A DNA stretch of 8,716 nt from Candidatus Cloacimonadota bacterium (GTDB lineage: Bacteria > Cloacimonadota > Cloacimonadia > Cloacimonadales > JAOZMQ01). Below are positions 1-6,841 of the stretch, in pieces; position 1 is the first letter of the stretch; every line of letters begins with the position of its first letter. The DNA lies in contig JAOZMQ010000113.1 of the NCBI GenBank assembly GCA_029934195.1, forward strand, positions 1 through 8,716. The letters are read 5' to 3'. The notes beneath the pieces are model-generated. The model had not been told where the DNA came from, made no database searches, and saw nothing but the letters and a program-made list of their open reading frames with translations. Both the position numbers and the translations under genes were made by a program.

Positions 1-1
1 A

Positions 2-19
2 TGTCGCTTCTATGAAGCT
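2..19. repeat. Short hairpin repeat, copy A (TGTCGCT core)
   Basis: The 18-base motif TGTCGCTTCTATGAAGCT contains a perfect 5-bp hairpin, GCTTC-TAT-GAAGC (6-18). A second copy lies at 8677-8694 with 15 of 18 bases identical. Two of the three differences form a compensatory pair (T9-A15 here, A-T there) and the third is in the loop. The conserved part is TGTCGCT..CT.TG.AGCT. There is no U-tract on either side, so it does not look like an intrinsic terminator. The window edge cuts off whatever lies to its left. Confidence 0.5.
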
Positions 20-47
20 GAAAAATAAATAATTTCTCAATTAATCT

Positions 48-176
48 TTCTTCATAAACTTCTGTTCTTCATGGTTACAAAATTCCGTATTTTTCCCGCA
101 AGATTTTAACATTGTCCAATAATTTCAAGAAATAATTTGCCTTTGTGTTCTTCCCTTTGCAATTTTGCGAAGCAAA
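48..176. repeat. Degenerate GAAG-type intergenic repeat region
   Basis: Read on the minus strand, this stretch has ATGAAGAA twice, 17 bases apart (48-55 and 65-72). It also has AAGGGAAGAACACAAAGGCA near 139-158 and a 5-bp hairpin TTTGC-TTC-GCAAA (164-176). The words resemble the degenerate CACGAAG/GCAAAG intergenic repeats I associate with AT-rich FCB-group genomes; that comparison is from memory. No plausible gene and no clear terminator for the upstream transporter gene were found here. Confidence 0.3.
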
Positions 177-186
177 TATTTTTTAA

Positions 187-1089
187 TCAAATCATACTTG
201 AGCGTGTGTGTTTTATTAGCCATAATTGTGAAAATAACATTCCTGATATCATTAAAACACAGCCAATAATTCCTCTAATATTTAAGACTTCATGCAAAAT
301 TATCAATCCACTTAAAACTGCAAAAACTGATTCTAAACTTAAAATAATTACCGAATGCACAGGATGTGCATTTTTTTGAGCTAAGACCTGTAGAGTAAAA
401 GCAACTCCAACTGACATAACTCCTGAATATATAATTGGTTTAGAAGCGAGTATGATTTTATCAATTTGAAGCGTTTCAGTTACTAATGCAAATATCAAAC
501 TAAAAACTGCACAAAACATAAATTGTAAACAAGCTAAAATCAAGCCATCGTGAAATTCAATAAAATGATTTACCAATAAGACATGAACAGCCCAAAAGAA
601 TGCTCCGATTAAAACTAACAAATCACCTTGTGAAATCGCAAATGAGTTTGTGGCACTTAGAAAGAACATTCCTATAACTGCAAAAACTGCTCCTATCCAT
701 ATTCCAATACCGGTTTTATGTTTAAAAAATATTCCCAAAATAGGAACAATAATTACATATAAACCGGTAATAAATCCAGCTTTACCTGCACTTGTATTTA
801 CTATTCCTATTTGTTGTAAACTTGCAGCTAAAAATAAAGCCAATCCCATAAAAAAAGAAGCTTTAAAAGTATTAATCTTTCTTCCATTAGCTATTTTAGT
901 TCTCTTTGATTTTGTAATAAAAATAATTGGTAATAAAGATAAGCTTCCAATCGCAAATCTTAAAGTATTAAAAGTAAATGGTTTGATATATTCCATACCT
1001 ATTCTTTGAGCAACAAATGATGATCCCCAAATTACAGCCGCAAATAGAAGCATAATATTTGATTTTAGAGTTGTTGTTTTTGTAATCAT
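187..1089 (-). CDS. EamA/DMT-family inner-membrane transporter
   Basis: This is a 300-residue, very hydrophobic protein of the drug/metabolite transporter superfamily, expected to span the inner membrane about ten times. It has the usual two EamA repeats. The first runs from about residue 12 to 146 and opens with MLLFAAVIWGSSFVAQR. The second runs from about 154 to 292, opening with GDLLVLIGAFFWAVHVLLV and containing SLESVFAVLSGLIILHE, where the glutamates in the penultimate helices are typical of the family. Length is normal for the family. The substrate cannot be predicted; members export amino acids, metabolites or drugs. The ATG at 1089 fits the family's N-terminus but has no recognisable Shine-Dalgarno, unlike every other gene here. 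The overlapping inverted repeats at 1107-1154 lie just upstream, so translation may depend on leader structure. Family assignment is confident; function is not. Confidence 0.9.
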   Translation of the reverse strand: MITKTTTLKSNIMLLFAAVIWGSSFVAQRIGMEYIKPFTFNTLRFAIGSLSLLPIIFITKSKRTKIANGRKINTFKASFFMGLALFLAASLQQIGIVNTSAGKAGFITGLYVIIVPILGIFFKHKTGIGIWIGAVFAVIGMFFLSATNSFAISQGDLLVLIGAFFWAVHVLLVNHFIEFHDGLILACLQFMFCAVFSLIFALVTETLQIDKIILASKPIIYSGVMSVGVAFTLQVLAQKNAHPVHSVIILSLESVFAVLSGLIILHEVLNIRGIIGCVLMISGMLFSQLWLIKHTRSSMI

Positions 1090-1106
1090 TTTAGATTATT
1101 TGATAA

Positions 1107-1154
1107 AAATTAGCGACAGCAAAAAAAACGCTAATTTCTTTTTTTGCTGTCGCT
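1107..1154 (-). terminator. Overlapping inverted repeats, likely terminator or leader switch
   Basis: Two mutually exclusive hairpins share bases here. The larger pairs 1112-1127 (AGCGACAGCAAAAAAA) with 1139-1154, a perfect 16-bp stem with an 11-base loop. The smaller pairs 1107-1115 (AAATTAGCG) with 1129-1137, a perfect 9-bp stem. On the minus strand the larger stem is followed by AATTTTTATC, which could act as a weak terminator after the secreted-protein gene. On the plus strand the smaller hairpin is followed by C and seven T, a more classical terminator shape, although no plus-strand gene approaches it. The structure also lies 17 bases upstream of the transporter start, so a leader role is possible. 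The inverted repeat is certain; its function is inference. Confidence 0.5.
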
Positions 1155-1212
1155 TTGTATTTGTGTAACTTTATAAATTTCAAATTATTAAGCGATCTTT
1201 CTTTGAAAATAA

Positions 1213-2916
1213 TTATTTTATAAGAAGCATTTTTTTGATAAATGTTTTATTTTCAATACAGATTTTATAATAATAAATTCCGGTAGCTACATCATCAAAT
1301 GATTCATTTTTTCCATTCCATAGAATATTTTTTATACCGAGATTCATTTTCCCTGAGAACAAATTTTTTACAAGTTTTCCTTGTACATTATATATCTTTA
1401 AATCAACATTGGAATTATTTTTTTCAATGAAAAATTTGATTGTAGTGTTAGGATTAAATGGGTTTGGATAATTAGTAATTTTATTCAAATTTTGCTCAAT
1501 TTCTTGATCATTATTTGGGTTTTCAGCTGTATAGATAATTTTTATATCATCAATTTTTATTGCATACATATCCGAAACATCCGTATGATTCCAAGCTAAG
1601 TAAAATGGCTGTTGATAATAATCTGAAAGATCAACTATTACTTGATGCCATTCAGGAACATCTATCGTTTCACTAAAAAGAATTTCTGTAAAATTTTCAA
1701 CTTGATTATCAAATGTAGATAGTTTTAAATAATAATGCTCCTCAATAAAATCTTCATCTTGAGCTTTTACCCAAAATGATAATTCTGCAGGAGCTTGTAA
1801 ATTAATTTGTGAAGTTATAAGATAATTGTCGGGGAAAAGTGGTACAAGTAATTCATTATCAAATGATTGTGACCACATACAGCCAGAACCTTCATAAGGG
1901 TCAATACCTTCAGAATTTTTTTTCCAATTGAAGCCATCACCATCATTATCAATGCGAGTCCAATTATTTGGCAATGGCAACCCGGATTCAAAATCTTCAC
2001 AAAAAGTAACATCTCCAATACCAAATGGAATAGCAGTTTGTGAGTTTGACGATTGAGATTCAATATTTCCATAAATTGCCCGAATATAATAATTATATGA
2101 GATTCCATTGATCACGTTTTGATCTACGAATTCTAATGAATGAACTATATTTTGGAATGGAATATTGTCACGATAAATTCTATATCCATCTAAATGTCTA
2201 TAATCTTCTGGCTCTGGAAGATGGATTTTTTTAGCATCATTTTTACTTTTTTTATACTTATTTGTAGAAGTGATTTTTAGAATTCCTCTGTCATTTGTAG
2301 AGATCCATAAATCAACAAGAAAATCACCAGTATTTTCAGCAGATTCTGGAGTAAAAGAAGAAAGATTATAAATTAAAGAAGATTGAGTTTCAGTATCAGC
2401 ATCCATAGACAAACAAGGATAGTAATTTTCTTCGGCTCCGCCTACATTAGTAACCGGATTGATAAAGATTCCAGTTGTAGCAAAACCTGAGGTGTAATTC
2501 AAATTGATTTCAGGAGTCCAACCTGTTGCAACAGAGTCCATTAAACCATTATAATTATTTGTAATATAATTCGCATAAGTATCAATAACAAAAACATTAT
2601 AGTAACATATATTGCTATTTGGTAAATTATCTTTATTTGTTTTATGGAATCTCATTTTTAATAGTTTTGGATTATCATAATCAGATAAATCGAAATTAAC
2701 ACCATAACCATAATCTGCAAGATAAACAGATTCATTTTGAACAGCAATACTATCATGATATCCAATTTCTGAAATTATTTCTGGGATTGGTTCTTCCCAA
2801 TGCAAATTTACGTATCCGTTATAAGGATTTGCAATAAGATTTCTTGGCGAGTTTTGAGCAAATAGCTGAACTACAATAAGAGTTAAAACTATTATTAGCA
2901 TCATAAATTTTTTCAT
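1213..2916 (-). CDS. Secreted multidomain protein with type IX-like C-terminal sorting domain
   Basis: A 567-residue exported protein. Residues 1-20 are a signal peptide (MKKFMMLIIVLTLIVVQLFA, likely cut before QNS). A fibronectin type III fold begins at about 24-43 (PRNLIANPYNGYVNLHWEEP) and appears to resume at about 242-296 (LDGYRIYRDN ... SYNYYIRAIYGN). The roughly 190 residues between look like an inserted beta-rich module (YGVNFDLSDYDNPKLLKMRF; DFLVDLWIS). Residues about 305-462 resemble the choice-of-anchor J/cleaved-adhesin domain (CEDFESGLPLPNNWTRID, NYLITSQINL, FWVKAQD, IKIDDIKI). The C-terminus, about 483-567, is a sorting domain (NYPNPFNPNTTIKF, DLKIYNVQGKLVKNL, VATGIYYYKI, final KKMLLIK). 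It is probably surface-attached or released by a type IX-like system; no catalytic motif was seen, so a binding or adhesive role is only a guess. A strong Shine-Dalgarno, GGAGGT (2922-2927), supports the ATG. It follows lipA by 38 bases. Confidence 0.88.
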   Translation of the reverse strand: MKKFMMLIIVLTLIVVQLFAQNSPRNLIANPYNGYVNLHWEEPIPEIISEIGYHDSIAVQNESVYLADYGYGVNFDLSDYDNPKLLKMRFHKTNKDNLPNSNICYYNVFVIDTYANYITNNYNGLMDSVATGWTPEINLNYTSGFATTGIFINPVTNVGGAEENYYPCLSMDADTETQSSLIYNLSSFTPESAENTGDFLVDLWISTNDRGILKITSTNKYKKSKNDAKKIHLPEPEDYRHLDGYRIYRDNIPFQNIVHSLEFVDQNVINGISYNYYIRAIYGNIESQSSNSQTAIPFGIGDVTFCEDFESGLPLPNNWTRIDNDGDGFNWKKNSEGIDPYEGSGCMWSQSFDNELLVPLFPDNYLITSQINLQAPAELSFWVKAQDEDFIEEHYYLKLSTFDNQVENFTEILFSETIDVPEWHQVIVDLSDYYQQPFYLAWNHTDVSDMYAIKIDDIKIIYTAENPNNDQEIEQNLNKITNYPNPFNPNTTIKFFIEKNNSNVDLKIYNVQGKLVKNLFSGKMNLGIKNILWNGKNESFDDVATGIYYYKICIENKTFIKKMLLIK

Positions 2917-2954
2917 AATTTACCTCCATTTTTTAATCAAAAATTATCAATGTT

Positions 2955-3821
2955 TTATTTTATTTCTCGAATTTTCTCTGCATGATATGAACTACGCACC
3001 AAAGGACCTGATTCTATTAATCGAAATCCCATTTCTAATCCCTTTAACCTATAAAAATCAAATGTATCAGGATGAATATATTCTTTAACAGGAAGATGAT
3101 TTATTGAAGGTGATAGGTATTGACCAATTGTCAAAACATCACAATCAACTTCTCTCAAATCCTGCATTACTTGTAAAATTTCTTCTTTTGTTTCTCCGAG
3201 TCCAACCATTAATCCACTTTTAGTTAATAAATGTGGATTGAACTCTTTTGCTTTTTTAATGATATTAAGAGATCGTTGATAATTTGCCATTGGTCTGACT
3301 GTATTATATAATCGAGGAATTGTTTCGACATTATGGTTTAAAACTTCTGGATTAGCATCAGTTATTAATTTCAGAGCTTCTAAATTTCCTTGTAAATCAG
3401 AGATTAATAATTCTATAGAAGTATTAATCTCTGATTGTTTTCTAATTTCTTTTACGACTTTGACGAATTGTAAAGCTCCACCATCTTCAAGATCGTCTCT
3501 TGTGACAGTTGTTACGACTATATGTTTAAGTTTTAGTTCATTAGAAAGTGAAGCAATTAAATTTGCCTCATTAGGATTTGGTGGTAAAATGGTATCTTGA
3601 TTCTTATCAATTGCACAGAATCTACAATTACGGGTACAAATTGAACCAAGTATCATAAATGTGGCTGTTCCTCTATCAAAACATTCACCACGATTTGGAC
3701 ATTGTGCACTTTGACACACAGTATTAAGATTATATTGTTTTAATAATTTATTTAGAACATTTGTGTTTTTTGAACCAAGTTTGTCTGCTTTTAGCCATTT
3801 TGGTTTTCGTAATTGTATCAT
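2955..3821 (-). CDS. lipA: Lipoyl synthase
   Basis: Radical-SAM enzyme that inserts two sulfurs into protein-bound octanoyl groups to make the lipoyl cofactor of 2-oxoacid dehydrogenases and the glycine cleavage system; cytoplasmic. The 288 residues carry both iron-sulfur signatures. The auxiliary-cluster CX4CX5C is C36, C41 and C47 (CQSAQCPNRGEC). The radical-SAM CX3CX2C is C62, C66 and C69 (CTRNCRFC). The C-terminal RSSY motif (276-279), whose serine ligates the auxiliary cluster, is intact. Other family blocks are visible: TVTRDDLEDGGA, HNVETIPRLY, KSGLMVGLGE and TIGQYLSPS. The ATG at 3821 is supported by GAGGAA (3827-3832). It lies 36 bases after the isomerase gene, with no terminator between, so cotranscription is likely. 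No lipB, lplA or 2-oxoacid dehydrogenase gene lies in the window. The length is that of the compact bacterial form, shorter at the N-terminus than the E. coli protein. Confidence 0.97.
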   Translation of the reverse strand: MIQLRKPKWLKADKLGSKNTNVLNKLLKQYNLNTVCQSAQCPNRGECFDRGTATFMILGSICTRNCRFCAIDKNQDTILPPNPNEANLIASLSNELKLKHIVVTTVTRDDLEDGGALQFVKVVKEIRKQSEINTSIELLISDLQGNLEALKLITDANPEVLNHNVETIPRLYNTVRPMANYQRSLNIIKKAKEFNPHLLTKSGLMVGLGETKEEILQVMQDLREVDCDVLTIGQYLSPSINHLPVKEYIHPDTFDFYRLKGLEMGFRLIESGPLVRSSYHAEKIREIK

Positions 3822-3857
3822 TTCTTTTCCTCAAATATTTTTAAATTTTCTGTTTTT

Positions 3858-4823
3858 CTATCCAACAACACCGGCTTTGATTAAATCGTGCATATGTAAA
3901 AGACCAATTGGTTTATGGAATTTATCAACTACCGGAAGCATGGTGATTTTATTGTCTTCCATAAAAGTTAATGCTTCAACAGCAAGAATATCTGGTTGTA
4001 TTGTTTTGGGATTTATGTGCATACATTCTTCAGCTGACATTGTTAAAATTTTATTTCCGTGCAAAAGGATTCTTTTTAGATCTCCATCTGCAATAAAACC
4101 GATAAGATTTTCCATTTCATCAATAACACAAGTACAGCCTAAATTTTTTGAAATCATTTCTTCAATTGCTTTATCCATCAGACATTTCTTCGTAATAATC
4201 GGAATTTTATTTCCAACATGCATGAGATCAGAAACATGCAAAAGTAATTTTTTACCAATCGTTCCCCCCGGATGAAACTTTGCGAGATCTTTTATTTGGA
4301 AATTTCGTTTTTCCAAAAGAGATACTGCAATTGCATCTCCCAAAGCTAAACATAATGTTGTACTGACAGTTGGTACAAGACCGAAGGGTTCAGCGTTTTC
4401 TGGAATAGAACAATCTACAATAAAATCAGAAGCATTGGATAATTGCGAATTTAAATTACCTGTGAAGCCAATAATTTTCACTTTCATAAATTTAAAAAAT
4501 GGAAGAATAGAAACAAGTTCCTGAGAATTACCGCTGTATGAAATTGCAATAATAACATCATCATTATTTACGATTCCGAGATCTCCGTGAATACCTTCTG
4601 CTGCGTGTAAAAAAATTGAAGATGTTCCAGTGCTGGCAAGAGTTGATGCAATTTTTCTACCGATGATTCCGGTTTTACCAAGTCCGGTGACAACGATTTT
4701 ACCTTTACAATTATATATTAAATCAACAATTTTCTCCATGCTGTCATCAATTCTATCAGAAGCTTGAATTATTGCTTTTGCTTCCAAATTTAATTCTCTT
4801 TTAATAATCTTTTTTACATTCAT
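3858..4823 (-). CDS. kdsD: D-arabinose-5-phosphate isomerase (KpsF/GutQ/KdsD family)
   Basis: Interconverts ribulose 5-phosphate and arabinose 5-phosphate, the first committed step to Kdo, the inner-core sugar of LPS; cytoplasmic. From the ATG at 4823 it has 321 residues, the usual family length. Residues about 30-170 are the SIS sugar-isomerase domain, with VVTGLGKTGIIGRKIASTLA, EGIHGDLG, SYSGNSQE and PTVSTT. The FHPGG(T)IGKKL block follows (about 183-193). Two CBS domains then cover about 200-257 and 265-321 (FIADGDLKRIL; LPVVDKFHKPIGLLHMHDLI). An in-frame TTG at 4838 would add five residues, but GAGGA at 4832-4836 sits 8 bases before the ATG at 4823, so the ATG is chosen. The gene follows thrS but is separated from it by a terminator hairpin whose U-tract touches this Shine-Dalgarno. 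kdsC and lpt genes, common neighbours elsewhere, are absent. A GutQ-like role cannot be excluded. Confidence 0.95.
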   Translation of the reverse strand: MNVKKIIKRELNLEAKAIIQASDRIDDSMEKIVDLIYNCKGKIVVTGLGKTGIIGRKIASTLASTGTSSIFLHAAEGIHGDLGIVNNDDVIIAISYSGNSQELVSILPFFKFMKVKIIGFTGNLNSQLSNASDFIVDCSIPENAEPFGLVPTVSTTLCLALGDAIAVSLLEKRNFQIKDLAKFHPGGTIGKKLLLHVSDLMHVGNKIPIITKKCLMDKAIEEMISKNLGCTCVIDEMENLIGFIADGDLKRILLHGNKILTMSAEECMHINPKTIQPDILAVEALTFMEDNKITMLPVVDKFHKPIGLLHMHDLIKAGVVG

Positions 4824-4831
4824 TCGCAAAT

Positions 4832-4836
4832 TCCTC
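4832..4836 (-). promoter_or_regulatory. Shine-Dalgarno deciding the kdsD start
   Basis: GAGGA on the minus strand lies 8 bases upstream of the ATG at 4823. It immediately follows the eight-U tract of the terminator hairpin at 4837-4871. The alternative TTG at 4838 overlaps this site and has no ribosome-binding site of its own. Confidence 0.75.
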
Positions 4837-4871
4837 AAAAAAAACGGACAGGTTTTTAAATTTCCTGTCCG
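4837..4871 (-). terminator. Intrinsic terminator after thrS
   Basis: On the minus strand the sequence reads CGGACAGG, an 11-base A/T loop, CCTGTCCG, then eight T. The stem is a perfect 8 bp (4864-4871 with 4845-4852) and the T-tract is 4837-4844. It begins 18 bases after the thrS stop codon. This is the textbook shape of a rho-independent terminator for thrS. Because the T-tract abuts the kdsD Shine-Dalgarno, it must be at least partly read through if kdsD is transcribed from upstream. Confidence 0.88.
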
Positions 4872-4889
4872 AAAAATTCTAAATAACCC

Positions 4890-6809
4890 CTAATTTCTAT
4901 ATTGATGAATATCGCTATGAATCATTGAAATAGCTTGTTCAATCAATATTGTGCCGAGATCACCTTCTTTGTGTTTTCTAATTGAGATCGTATTTGTATC
5001 CTCTTCTTTTTGACCAACAATAAACATGTATGGAATTTTTTTCATTTCAGCTTCGCGAATACGATAGCTCATTTTTTCATTCCTTATATCAATTGAAACT
5101 CTTATTCCAGCTTTTTTCAATTTATTTAGCACTCTAAAAGCGTAATGTTCAAAATTCTGAGAAACCGGTATAATCATAATCTGAGTTGGACATAACCAAG
5201 TTGGGAAGTTTCCTGCATGAAATTCAATCAGTGTTCCAAAAAATCTTTCTAATGAGCCAAGTAAAGCTCTATGAATCATATATGGTCGGTGTGCGTTATT
5301 ATCAGCTCCGATATATTCCATATTAAAGCGTTCCGGAAGATTGAAGTCAAATTGAATTGTACTACATTGCCAAGAACGACCCAAAGCATCTTTGATTTTA
5401 ATATCAATTTTTGGTCCATAAAAAGCACCACCGCCTTCATCAATTTTAAATTTTATTTCCTGTTTTTCCAAAGCATTTTTTAAGGATTCAGTAGCTTGAT
5501 CCCATTTTTCTTTTTCTCCAACTGCTTTTTTGGGCATGGTTGAAAGATAAACATCAAATTTATCAAAACCAAATGATTTTAACATTGAAAAAGAGAACTC
5601 AATGATTTTTTCAACTTCGCCTGATAATTGTTCCGGAGTACAAATAATATGTGCATCATCTTGTGTGAAACCGCGAACACGCATTAAACCATGCAAAGTT
5701 CCGGAACGTTCATAACGGTAAACTGTTCCCATTTCTCCATATTTTATTGGAAGTTCACGATAACTGCGTTTTGCTGTTTTATAGATACTGATATGAAAAG
5801 GACAATTCATTGGTTTGAGATAATAGTCTTGACCTTCAACTTCTATTGGAGCATACATTCCGTCTTTATAATTTGCAAGATGTCCACTTGTTTCCCACAA
5901 TTGAGCTTTTCCAATATGCGGGGTATAAACCAATTGATAATCGGCTTCAATATGTCTTTCCTTCCAATATTGCTCAATGATGGATCGCATCATTGCACCA
6001 TTTGGATGCCATAAAACTAACCCTGGACCAATCTCGTCAGATATTGAAAAGAGATCTAATTCTTTTCCTAATTTTCTATGATCTCGAAGTTTTGCCTCTT
6101 CAAGATTCTTTAGATATTTTCTCAATTCTTTCTTACTTGGAAATGAAATTCCATAAATTCTTTTAAGCATTTTATTTCTTTCATCACCACGCCAATAAGC
6201 ACCAGAAGTTTTCAAAAGTTTAATTGCTTTGATTTTTCCTGTATGGATTAAATGTGGTCCTCTACACAAATCAACAAAATCTCCTTGCTGATAAAGAGTA
6301 ATTGTCTCGTCTTCCGGTATGGCATTAAGTAATTCAATTTTATAATCTTCACCCATTTCTGTAAATATTTTTAAAGCTTCATTACGACTAATTTCACTTC
6401 TTTTAAATTCTAATTTCTCTTTGATGAGTTCTAACATCTTCTTTTCGATATCAAGTAATTCTTCATCTGTAAAAGATTTTTCTCGATCAAAATCATAATA
6501 GAAACCATTTTCAATAGCCGGACCAATTGTAACTTTTATTTCTGGATAGAGTTGCTTTGCTGCCTGTGCCAATAAATGTGCTGTACTATGCCAATAAACA
6601 TTTTTCCCAATTTCAGAATCGAAAGTATGCAAAACAATATTTGCATCTTCTTCAATTGTAAAATTCATATCGACAAGTTTTCCATTTATTTCAGCAACAA
6701 TAGAGCGTAAAGCCAAATTATGACTGATACTATCTGCAATTTTATAAGGAGAAATTCCTGTTGCAAATTCTTTTATTGAACCATCGGGGAAAGTAATTTT
6801 TAATTCCAT
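4890..6809 (-). CDS. thrS: Threonyl-tRNA synthetase
   Basis: Class II synthetase that charges tRNA-Thr in the cytoplasm. From the ATG at 6809 it is 639 residues, standard full length. Domains in order: TGS (1-62, MELKITFPDGSIKEF); editing domain with HSTAH (H74, H78), DLCRGPH (C182, H186) and SGAYWRGDERN; catalytic core with motif 1 near WHPNGAMMRS, motif 2 around YRYERSGTLHGLMRVRGFTQ, and motif 3 HRALLGSLERFFG. The zinc ligands are C336 (MNCPFH), H387 (DDAHI) and H513 (MIHRA). The anticodon-binding domain follows from about 538 (CPTQIMIIPVS). Editing and zinc residues are all intact. An upstream in-frame ATG at 6821 would add MRLQ, but GAGGT (6815-6819) precedes the ATG at 6809 by 5 bases and overlaps the upstream ATG, so the downstream start is chosen. 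The frequent partners infC, rpmI and rplT do not follow; a terminator and kdsD do. Confidence 0.98.
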   Translation of the reverse strand: MELKITFPDGSIKEFATGISPYKIADSISHNLALRSIVAEINGKLVDMNFTIEEDANIVLHTFDSEIGKNVYWHSTAHLLAQAAKQLYPEIKVTIGPAIENGFYYDFDREKSFTDEELLDIEKKMLELIKEKLEFKRSEISRNEALKIFTEMGEDYKIELLNAIPEDETITLYQQGDFVDLCRGPHLIHTGKIKAIKLLKTSGAYWRGDERNKMLKRIYGISFPSKKELRKYLKNLEEAKLRDHRKLGKELDLFSISDEIGPGLVLWHPNGAMMRSIIEQYWKERHIEADYQLVYTPHIGKAQLWETSGHLANYKDGMYAPIEVEGQDYYLKPMNCPFHISIYKTAKRSYRELPIKYGEMGTVYRYERSGTLHGLMRVRGFTQDDAHIICTPEQLSGEVEKIIEFSFSMLKSFGFDKFDVYLSTMPKKAVGEKEKWDQATESLKNALEKQEIKFKIDEGGGAFYGPKIDIKIKDALGRSWQCSTIQFDFNLPERFNMEYIGADNNAHRPYMIHRALLGSLERFFGTLIEFHAGNFPTWLCPTQIMIIPVSQNFEHYAFRVLNKLKKAGIRVSIDIRNEKMSYRIREAEMKKIPYMFIVGQKEEDTNTISIRKHKEGDLGTILIEQAISMIHSDIHQYRN

Positions 6810-6814
6810 TTGTA

Positions 6815-6819
6815 ACCTC
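6815..6819 (-). promoter_or_regulatory. Shine-Dalgarno deciding the thrS start
   Basis: GAGGT on the minus strand is followed by TACAA and the ATG at 6809. The ATG four codons upstream (6821) overlaps this site and has only A/T-rich sequence before it, so the shorter protein, beginning MELKITFPDG, is favoured. Confidence 0.75.
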
Positions 6820-6841
6820 ATATCATAAAACTATTTTATTT

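Noticed and set aside
137..379. 80-codon plus-strand frame at the left end
   Set aside because: It overlaps the 3' part of the transporter gene antisense and shows no family signal.
650..1009. Open frame of 119 codons on the plus strand inside the EamA gene
   Set aside because: It is antisense to a clear family member, has no recognisable domain, and its composition mirrors the hydrophobic codons of the opposite strand.
1155..1212. TTGAAA with a weak ATACAA -10 as a promoter for the transporter
   Set aside because: The -10 match is poor and such matches are expected by chance in sequence this A/T-rich.
1815..2108. Second minus-strand frame inside the secreted-protein gene, suggesting a possible frameshift
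   Set aside because: The main frame is uninterrupted from signal peptide to sorting domain, and the alternative frame has no independent domain.
3763..4275. Open frame of 170 codons on the plus strand across the lipA-kdsD junction
   Set aside because: It is antisense to two conserved genes and spans their intergenic gap, with no motif of its own and no ribosome-binding site seen.
6825..6839. ATAAAA-CTA-TTTTAT hairpin between the substrate-binding protein and thrS genes
   Set aside because: The stem is A/T only, with no GC-rich part and no following T-tract in the right place, so it is too weak to call a terminator.
6810..6841. Possible T-box or other riboswitch in front of thrS
   Set aside because: Only 32 bases separate thrS from the preceding gene, far too short for a T-box, and no structured leader is visible.
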